Below are positions 1-5,134 of a stretch of DNA of 6,832 bases, piece by piece. Below the pieces are notes generated by a model. It ran no database searches. It was not told the DNA's origin and saw only the letters and a program-made list of their open reading frames with translations. Position 1 is the stretch's first letter; each line of letters starts with the position of its first letter. Source of the stretch: a bacterium (GTDB taxonomy: Bacteria; Patescibacteriota; Microgenomatia; UBA8517); assembly GCA_021824385.1 (NCBI GenBank), contig JAKAKU010000012.1:1-6832 (forward strand), in the 5' to 3' direction. The translations under genes and the position numbers were made by a program.

Positions 1-14
1 AAGGAGAATTTGAT

Positions 15-914
15 ATGGGACTATCAGAGAATCAAAAAAAATTAATCCAATCCATATCGCAAAATGACATTATTGCAGCAAAGAAATGCGCTATTGCTTG
101 TGTAGTCGAAGATACTACTTCCAAAAATAGTTGGTTTTGTAATAAATATAAAACAATTTTAGAATCGTCAGGAAATAACATGATTGAGCTTCCCCATGAT
201 CTGAAAAATATTTTGTGTGTAGAAGATGTTTCAAATTCATTTAAAGAAGGCAGATATTATCTTTCTGTTCGAGAGAGTGCTGTTTTTGATAATATTATCC
301 GCATGAAAAAGGTTAATGAAAAACTAATGGAAATGGGCATACCATATTTAAACTCAACACTCTTATACGGAGAAAGTGGCACAGGCAAAACAACCTTTGG
401 AAGGTATATTGCTTATAAGACAGGGCTTCCATTTTGCTACTTAAAGTTTTCTGATTTAGTTGATTCTTATATGGGAAGCACGTCAAAAAATATAAGTAAA
501 GCGTTTTCATATGCAATATCTAATCCGTGTGTATTTATGCTAGATGAAATAGATTGCATCAGTATAAGACGTTCATCCTCAGGTTCAGGGTCTAGTGGTG
601 AATTAGCACGTATAACTATTACAATGATGCAAGAGCTTGACAAACTTACTAACGATATCATTATAATAGGTGCCACCAACAGAAAAGATAGAATTGACGA
701 GGCCCTACTTCGTAGATTTTCGTTAAAACATGAAGTAAGTGTCCTTGACAAAAAAGAAAAAATTGAAATGGTGCACCAATATCTTTTGGATATACGCATG
801 AACTTTCCAGAATTTGAAATCAGCAAATTGGTTAATAACATTGAGAATCAATCAATTCTCCTAAATGAGTTAATTCGCATGATTGCATTAAAAATAGCAG
901 AACAAGTTGCATAA
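15..914 (+). CDS. AAA+ family ATPase (Vps4/SpoVK-like single module)
   Basis: A 299-residue protein with one AAA+ module, predicted to couple ATP hydrolysis to remodelling or unfolding of a protein partner in the cytoplasm. Visible motifs: Walker A GESGTGKT (residues 119-126), Walker B VFMLDEID (173-180), sensor 1 GATN (219-222), and the arginine-finger region ALLRRF (230-235). Residues 1-100 form an N-terminal region without a motif I can name and probably recognise the partner; a short helical tail follows the module. The start is set by AAGGAG at 1-6, eight bases before the ATG. It ends in two tandem TAA codons (912-917). It is visibly more AT-rich than the head genes. From memory, similar phage and bacterial ATPases often sit beside a subtilisin-like (S8) peptidase; none follows here, and the upstream side is outside the window. 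The ATPase assignment is firm; the substrate is unknown. Confidence 0.9.
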   Translation: MGLSENQKKLIQSISQNDIIAAKKCAIACVVEDTTSKNSWFCNKYKTILESSGNNMIELPHDLKNILCVEDVSNSFKEGRYYLSVRESAVFDNIIRMKKVNEKLMEMGIPYLNSTLLYGESGTGKTTFGRYIAYKTGLPFCYLKFSDLVDSYMGSTSKNISKAFSYAISNPCVFMLDEIDCISIRRSSSGSGSSGELARITITMMQELDKLTNDIIIIGATNRKDRIDEALLRRFSLKHEVSVLDKKEKIEMVHQYLLDIRMNFPEFEISKLVNNIENQSILLNELIRMIALKIAEQVA

Positions 915-917
915 TAA

Positions 918-1171
918 GAACCTAACCAGATTATCCATCCGTGGATGTTTGGGCACGGAGAAACAAGGACAACATGCTTGTGGTTACAGAATCTACATCC
1001 GCTCGTTCCTACTCATATTGTTGATGACAGATACGCTAGGGTGCATCGGGAACAACCAGGAGAAGACAGATGGGATATACCAAAGGGATAACTGATGTTA
1101 TGGCAGAGCAATGGGGAATTGTCAACTGTGAGCAGCGTGGCTACTACGCCCGATTTGCTGAACATACTTAA
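918..1171 (+). pseudogene. C-terminal remnant of a phage DNA-methylase-like protein, frameshifted
   Basis: Two reading frames together spell the end of a phage protein that is usually about 200 residues long and often annotated as a DNA cytosine methyltransferase. The first frame (918-1087) reads EPNQIIHPWMFGHGETRTTC, then LWLQNLHPLVPTHIV and ARVHREQPGEDRW. The second frame (from about 1073 to the TAA at 1169-1171) continues with GITDVMAEQWG. I recall intact relatives with QPW.FGH.ET..TCLWLK.LP.LVPTNIV, then RVH..PP..DRW, then TY.GIA.AMAEQWG; this is recognition from memory, not a search. The N-terminal half, which would hold the cofactor-binding part, is absent. A few residues seem lost where the frame changes. 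The remnant starts right after the tandem stops of the ATPase gene and is in its frame. It is less AT-rich than that gene. A 33-codon ORF at 1070-1171 (SD AGGAGA at 1058-1063) could still be translated but probably has no function. Confidence 0.72.
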
Positions 1172-1238
1172 TTGTTTGGTTCGAACTGGTGATTTACACA
1201 ACTAATTCCGTATGAAAACCTATGAAAGAGGTGTTTAG

Positions 1239-1280
1239 ATGAATGAAAAAGTCATAGGTAATCCCATATATCCAGAATAA
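1239..1280 (+). other. 13-codon ORF with good SD; truncated gene start or leader peptide
   Basis: The ORF encodes MNEKVIGNPIYPE and then stops. GAGGTG at 1228-1233 lies five bases before its ATG, so a ribosome could start here. It is also directly preceded by the TAG (1236-1238) of an even shorter ORF, giving TAGATG. The peptide is not one I recognise. It ends eight bases before the stop of the convergent minus-strand operon. It is either a chance ORF or the surviving 5' end of a gene whose body was removed when the neighbouring block was rearranged. Nothing else convincing is present between 1172 and 1287. Confidence 0.3.
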
Positions 1281-1289
1281 CTTTATTCT
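1274..1289. repeat. Short inverted repeat at the convergent gene ends
   Basis: AGAATA-ACTT-TATTCT is a perfect 6-bp inverted repeat with a 4-base loop. It lies between the 13-codon plus-strand ORF and the stop codon (1288-1290) of the minus-strand operon. The position suits a bidirectional terminator, but the stem is short and AT-rich and no T-run follows on either strand, so function is doubtful. Confidence 0.25.
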
Positions 1290-2010
1290 ATGCCTCCTTT
1301 TTCAGAGAGTTTTTTAGCTGTGATCTTATTTCTGAATCATAGTTACGCAGATCAGGCTTGAAGGATTCTTGTCCAGGATTGTAAGCCCATCCCTTGTCAG
1401 GCTTCACTTCGATATTGCTTAAGTCGGAAGCTTCAGGTGCTTCATCTTCGGTCATTGCTCTTATCCTACACCTACAATTAAACCCATTCGGAGGATAATG
1501 CGTTGCCCAAAATGGGTCATTATATCGAGCAATTATGCCATTTAGTACAGCATGAGTTGGACGAGTTTTTGAATCCATAACGGCTACATATTTCCACATT
1601 GGACGACTTGATGCGTTGTCATATTGCTCCTTCCATCTCCCAGCCATTAATGATGTCTGAAGGTTTGTCCTATATATCGTATTCCAGCGATATCCTGGCA
1701 TTTCTTTTTCTATGCCATCCTCGACAATGGCTCTGTTCAGCCAGCCCCCTTGTTGCAAGATATTTTTTATATTTTTCTTGAATGTCGCAAGAGTTAACCC
1801 TTTATCCATAGATTTTTGTAATTCCTCCTTGACGAGTTGTAAAATGTCTGCATTTGCTATCTTGGCTACAGTGAAAGCACTATATTGTGCATTCTCCCAG
1901 AGAGTTTCCCAATTATCAGGTACTTTAATACCTTTCTTTTTGAAAAATGCAATCGCTTTTTCAGGCGGAAGCTTCAGGGCATATAAAAAGTCTTTATCAG
2001 TCATTCGCAT
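1288..2010 (-). CDS. Mu F-like minor head protein (SPP1 gp7 / Mu gp30 family)
   Basis: A 240-residue minor head (MuF) protein that associates with the portal and is needed for head morphogenesis and DNA packaging or ejection. Family signatures: YRTNLQTSLMAGR (113-125), a DSKTRPTHAVLNG stretch (146-158), and HYPPNGFNCRCRIRAM (171-186), where the paired Cys are typical. It ends with the common GW.YNPG element (207-213). The N-terminal 110 residues are mostly helical. I chose the ATG at 2010 (MRMTDKDF) because a GGGGG tract at 2018-2022 sits seven bases upstream; an ATG at 2004 is also possible. The longer ORF upstream only reads through the portal gene. Its start overlaps the end of the portal gene by 14 bases, implying coupled translation. 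It is shorter than Mu gp30 and has no C-terminal toxin extension of the kind seen on some MuF proteins. It is the last gene of the minus-strand operon. Confidence 0.9.
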   Translation of the reverse strand: MRMTDKDFLYALKLPPEKAIAFFKKKGIKVPDNWETLWENAQYSAFTVAKIANADILQLVKEELQKSMDKGLTLATFKKNIKNILQQGGWLNRAIVEDGIEKEMPGYRWNTIYRTNLQTSLMAGRWKEQYDNASSRPMWKYVAVMDSKTRPTHAVLNGIIARYNDPFWATHYPPNGFNCRCRIRAMTEDEAPEASDLSNIEVKPDKGWAYNPGQESFKPDLRNYDSEIRSQLKNSLKKEA

Positions 2011-3499
2011 GGTGCATCCCCCATAGTTCAGAGACGAAAATTGCCCGAGACAGCATTTTTTCAAGTGATTTTGTATCCATATCGGGAAATGTCTGGGCAA
2101 GGTTGGACATTATATCTTCATAAGACTTGCCTTCTTTGACTAATTTGATTACAGGCGCAAGTATTCCGTTGGTTAATTTTTCTATATCCTTTGGGGACAG
2201 TGAGTCAGCGGCATTGTCGATTGCGGCTTGGTCGGGAAACGTATGCTCCTGAGATTCAGAATATGTACCAGATGTAACGCCCTTTGCAGACGGGATTGGT
2301 TCTTGAGGATTTAATTCAATTTCGTCATCGTTAAATCCGTAAGCTTTGAGATAATATTTCTTTGTAAACTTGAGTCCAGTCGTAACAAGTAATTGGTCTC
2401 TTGCAGCAAGCTCTTTGTCTATGTCTTCTTTTTCAACCAAGCAAAATACTGGTGGCTCTACGCTATCTCCGAAATTAATTTCGCATATCCACTTAATTAG
2501 CCTATTGAAAGCAAACTCAATTTGTTTTTTGTCTTGGTCTATCATATCCTTTCTAACTCTCATATGAACCTCAGAGGCTGCGAAGCTACCACCTTTGATT
2601 TCTGTTGTCAGATTCTGACCGAGCACAGCAATGCTTATTTCTGTTTTGCAGCTATCAATGAACTTGGATTGCAGCTCACCAGTTGAGTTTGCGTTTCTGG
2701 TTTCAATCGTCGTGACATTGCTGTCATCAGGGATAACTGCTATGGCATCTTGGACAAGATTTTCAAGCTCATCCGCAAATGCGTTTACTTCCTGCTCGTT
2801 TACCCCCCGCGGATGTTTCCCTACCAGAAATGGCATCCCGTATTTTTCTACGAATATGGCCCAGAATTTCAATCCTGCCTTTTTGAATGTAACGGGCCAG
2901 AAACACTGAGCCAAAATGGGGTTGCCATATGGGTTAGCATAACTCGGTTCGTGTTGTAACAGTAAGAATTTACGCGGCGGCAGTGGATCGCCTGTAACCC
3001 AATTTACCTTTGTTCTCAGCCTTAGTTCATTATTTTTTGCAAGAAATGTAAACCAGAATTGTGGTTTTTCTTTGATGGCCACTGGAAGAATATAGTTATC
3101 TACTCTATCCCACACGACTTCGTGAACGGAATAGCCAAATAATGAATAGCTGAGCATTTCCTGGAGGGTGTTAGTTATATTGATTTTTTTCAACGCCGTT
3201 TCGATAACTTTTGTAACTTTTGATCTAGCGCTGCCTCTGTCCAAGCCCCATGACATTGACAGCAAGCCTGCTTTTCTGGATCGTACACATCCAGCCAAGA
3301 ATGAGTCAACAAGCAGATCATTATAGATTCGAATATCCTGACCGAGCTTTTTTAGAACAGGATCAGGATTTGGCAAAAATAAGCCAAGATAACTAAAATC
3401 TATTGAACGTTCTCTTGTTGCGAATTCGCCTTGCAATGATTTTGCTTGTTCGCCAAAATTCACATACGTTTCTTTATCTATCCACATGCCTTTACTCAT
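1997..3499 (-). CDS. Phage portal protein, DUF935 (Mu gp29-like)
   Basis: A 500-residue portal protein, close to the length of Mu gp29. The ring of portal subunits forms the vertex through which terminase pumps DNA. Family features seen: GYSVHEVVW (122-130), a conserved YGNP.L...FWP..FKK block (191-207) with KFW..FVEKYGMPF (211-224), and the family signature LGQNLTTE (293-300) followed by a GG-S-A-E-VH region (303-312). The C-terminal 90 residues (PKDIEKLTNG onward) are helical and variable. The ATG at 3499 is chosen over an in-frame one at 3646 because AAGGGG lies seven bases before it, and because the upstream extension overlaps the end of the terminase gene. The terminase stop (3503-3501) is one base away (TGATATG), so the two genes are translationally coupled. 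It is intact, with no missing region visible. Confidence 0.93.
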   Translation of the reverse strand: MSKGMWIDKETYVNFGEQAKSLQGEFATRERSIDFSYLGLFLPNPDPVLKKLGQDIRIYNDLLVDSFLAGCVRSRKAGLLSMSWGLDRGSARSKVTKVIETALKKINITNTLQEMLSYSLFGYSVHEVVWDRVDNYILPVAIKEKPQFWFTFLAKNNELRLRTKVNWVTGDPLPPRKFLLLQHEPSYANPYGNPILAQCFWPVTFKKAGLKFWAIFVEKYGMPFLVGKHPRGVNEQEVNAFADELENLVQDAIAVIPDDSNVTTIETRNANSTGELQSKFIDSCKTEISIAVLGQNLTTEIKGGSFAASEVHMRVRKDMIDQDKKQIEFAFNRLIKWICEINFGDSVEPPVFCLVEKEDIDKELAARDQLLVTTGLKFTKKYYLKAYGFNDDEIELNPQEPIPSAKGVTSGTYSESQEHTFPDQAAIDNAADSLSPKDIEKLTNGILAPVIKLVKEGKSYEDIMSNLAQTFPDMDTKSLEKMLSRAIFVSELWGMHHAND

Positions 3500-3500
3500 A

Positions 3501-4772
3501 TCAGTACCCCTTTGTAAGTTCGCAAATTTCTCTTCTTTTTCTTGTGGTGATATTGGATAACATGCCTGTGCCTGAGTGCCCAGCATGACAAGCAAGTGCA
3601 AGTGCCCAAAATAAGTCGCCATGTCCCTCATCTGTGCTTTCGGCATCGTATCGTATATTCCCAGCGGTTGTGATAACCTTTTTGATTGCGTGCATATGTT
3701 TCATCAGTAATTTGTGATGCGGAATTCTCAAATTTTTTTTGTCAATGAGCTTTTTTATATTCGTAGCCATCTCTTCTTTCACTTTGTTGGAAAACATAAT
3801 AGGCTCAACGGTAGATGAAAACTTCAATCTGAGTTCCTCTGCAAGCTGCATGCCGAGTCCGCCTTCGTCTATACAAATTCGTATAGGATTATATATGCAT
3901 TTGAGTTCCTCAATTCTCAATCTCTGAGCCTCAAAGCTACTATTTCTCATATTTTCAATGTGCCGTATATAAAAAATATCATTGATTTTCTCAGCAACTA
4001 TGAATGCAGTCAAGTCCTTTCTCCTGCCGATATCGATTCCCATATAGAATTGCCCAAGTTTATGCCCATTCCAGGCATTTTGCTCAGAGCCATAGTCCAC
4101 ATCCTCAACGATTTGTATGATTTCATCGTATGTGAAATATGCATAGTTCTCATCAACGAAGACACATTCATATTCCTGTGCGAAGCTCTCGGGATCTGTT
4201 GCTCTTTTTATCTCGTCAAGGTTAACTTTGAATCCATCGGAAATGGCTCTGTATATATTTACTTTGTGCCGTGAAAATCCCATATCCTCAGCATTTTGCC
4301 AAATCTCGTAGAACTTTCCAGACTTTCCAGCAGGAGTAGATATGATGTTTACTTTGTAGCCTCGTGTAGCGATCGGTAGCATTGATTTCCAGATCTCTTT
4401 AGCATCCCTGTGAAATGCAAACTCGTCAAGGTATATATGCCCTGAATAACCCCTGACAGATTTCGGAGAAGCAGGTAACGAGATTATCCTTGAACCGTTC
4501 GGGAGTTCTATTTCTGACTTGTTCTCTATTGGGAGTTTGAACTTTATTACTCTGTTGAATACGTGAAAGATACTATATATCTTGTCTATTACCTCTTTGG
4601 ATTGGCGCTCTGTTGTTGAGAGGATCAGATTCTTACACTTTTCGGATAATGCATTCTCGACTGCATCAAAGCACAATGCAACCGAACCACCAATCTGTCG
4701 AGATTTCAATTCTATCTTAAAGCGGTTATTGTCACTAAGCCAATCGCGCTGATATTTTAAAAGTGAGAACAT
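3501..4772 (-). CDS. Terminase large subunit (Mu gp28-like)
   Basis: A 423-residue packaging motor that couples ATP hydrolysis to DNA translocation and cuts the DNA with an RNase H-like nuclease. ATPase half: a deviant Walker A, K-S-R-Q-I-G-G-S (23-30), as is usual in this family; Walker B HIYLDEF (112-118); and coupling motif ISTPAG (144-149). Nuclease half: acidic residues in GIDIG (D247), CIDEGG (D302) and GHGDLF (D386), the expected three-aspartate pattern. Both enzymatic halves therefore look intact. The start ATG shares one base with the stop of the upstream gene (TAATG). A GAGG sits rather far upstream (13 bases), so initiation probably depends on coupling. It is shorter than Mu gp28 but complete in its motifs. 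Its product acts at the portal encoded immediately downstream. Confidence 0.93.
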   Translation of the reverse strand: MFSLLKYQRDWLSDNNRFKIELKSRQIGGSVALCFDAVENALSEKCKNLILSTTERQSKEVIDKIYSIFHVFNRVIKFKLPIENKSEIELPNGSRIISLPASPKSVRGYSGHIYLDEFAFHRDAKEIWKSMLPIATRGYKVNIISTPAGKSGKFYEIWQNAEDMGFSRHKVNIYRAISDGFKVNLDEIKRATDPESFAQEYECVFVDENYAYFTYDEIIQIVEDVDYGSEQNAWNGHKLGQFYMGIDIGRRKDLTAFIVAEKINDIFYIRHIENMRNSSFEAQRLRIEELKCIYNPIRICIDEGGLGMQLAEELRLKFSSTVEPIMFSNKVKEEMATNIKKLIDKKNLRIPHHKLLMKHMHAIKKVITTAGNIRYDAESTDEGHGDLFWALALACHAGHSGTGMLSNITTRKRREICELTKGY

Positions 4773-5062
4773 TACTTAATTTCTTCCTCAGCGATGATTT
4801 TAAGCATTTCTTTAAGCTTTGAAGTTAGTTCAATATTAGTGTTTGTGTTATTGCTCAAATATGAGTGAAATGTCTCAAGTGTTTTCATTGCTGTTGTAAT
4901 ATTTGCGTTAGTCGGACGACTAAGCGCTTTATCTATAGCAATATCGGCAAGTCTTTGTAACTTTGAAACTATGTCGTTATTGTTCTTGTCATTCGTATCC
5001 ATACTACGATAATACAATACCTTTTTGATGAGTTTTACTGAACTGTTCACTGAACCGTTCAT
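4772..5062 (-). CDS. Small hypothetical protein; terminase small subunit candidate
   Basis: A 96-residue helical protein with no motif I recognise. Its position directly before the large terminase, overlapping by one base, is that of the small terminase subunit, which binds phage DNA and regulates the motor; this role is inferred from position only. It is shorter than the usual Mu-like small subunit. The start is uncertain. No SD precedes the ATG at 5062 (the leader is A/T-rich), and residues 3-9 (GSVNSSV) are encoded by a tandem palindromic repeat that looks regulatory. An alternative ATG at 5002 would give 76 residues beginning MDTNDKNNND, but it also lacks a well-placed SD: the nearest AAGG is about 18 bases away. 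From residue 21 on, it is charged, Asn-rich and helix-forming, ending in LKEMLKIIAEEE. It is the first gene of the minus-strand head operon. Confidence 0.6.
   Translation of the reverse strand: MNGSVNSSVKLIKKVLYYRSMDTNDKNNNDIVSKLQRLADIAIDKALSRPTNANITTAMKTLETFHSYLSNNTNTNIELTSKLKEMLKIIAEEEIK
5037..5060. repeat. Tandem 12-bp repeat, each unit carrying a GAAC-N-GTTC palindrome
   Basis: ACTGAACTGTTC (5037-5048) is followed directly by ACTGAACCGTTC (5049-5060), identical at 11 of 12 positions. Each unit contains a 9-bp palindrome, GAACTGTTC (5040-5048) and GAACCGTTC (5052-5060), with centres 12 bases apart. The mismatch falls on the central base, so the symmetry is kept in both. The centre-to-centre spacing is about one helical turn, which suits cooperative binding of a dimeric repressor or activator. 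It is not the Gram-positive LexA box, which has four bases between the half-sites. The repeat overlaps the first codons of the minus-strand gene if that gene starts at 5062. Confidence 0.5.
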
Positions 5063-5089
5063 AAAAGATTTTTTTAAAATTCGTTTATT

Positions 5090-5103
5090 CTCTTTTCAAA
5101 GAG
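5090..5103. repeat. 14-bp palindrome CTCTTT-TC-AAAGAG in the divergent region
   Basis: This is a perfect 6-bp inverted repeat around two bases, placed 31 bases before the ATG of the protease/scaffold gene. It could be a second operator or a leader hairpin. With a two-base centre it is more plausible as a protein-binding site on DNA than as an RNA hairpin. Confidence 0.35.
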
Positions 5104-5134
5104 CATACCAAGAGTATTTGAAGGAGGGAAAAAT

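Larger units (their letters stand above)
5003..5134. promoter_or_regulatory. Divergent control region between the two head operons
   Basis: The minus-strand terminase operon and the plus-strand capsid operon start back to back here. Only 72 bases separate the two outermost ATGs (5062 and 5135), or 132 if the minus-strand gene starts at 5002. The region is A/T-rich with a T7 run (5069-5075) and holds the palindromes listed separately. A TAAAAT hexamer (5075-5080) resembles a plus-strand -10 box, but I see no matching -35 element, so no promoter is assigned. The capsid operon has the SD AAGGAGGG (5121-5128), six bases before its ATG. Any operator here could control both directions at once. Confidence 0.45.

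Noticed and set aside
936..947. Palindrome CATCC-GT-GGATG as a terminator after the ATPase gene
   Set aside because: The stem is only 5 bp with a two-base loop and no T-run follows; the bases encode HPWM of the methylase remnant.
907..1095. 62-codon plus-strand ORF after the ATPase
   Set aside because: It overlaps the ATPase end, has no SD, and its frame does not match the methylase-like peptide read in the other two frames.
1013..1201. 62-codon minus-strand ORF opposite the remnant
   Set aside because: No SD and a peptide of low-complexity Ser/Leu character; the opposite strand carries the recognisable protein remnant.
1211..1227. Tandem TATGAAA repeat (1211-1217 and 1221-1227)
   Set aside because: Seven bases in AT-rich DNA is easily chance, and no promoter or symmetric site accompanies it.
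1282..1289. TTTATTCT shared with 5084-5091 as a recombination site at both block edges
   Set aside because: An 8-base A/T match is weak, and the copies are in direct orientation, whereas inversion would need inverted copies.
1288..2010. Possible toxin domain on the MuF protein
   Set aside because: The protein ends soon after the conserved MuF core and GW.YNPG element, leaving no room for an added effector domain.
4683..4706. Unusual Walker A (KSRQIGGS) in the large terminase, considered as a defect
   Set aside because: Deviant Walker A motifs of this form are normal in the Mu gp28-type terminases, and Walker B and nuclease residues are all present.
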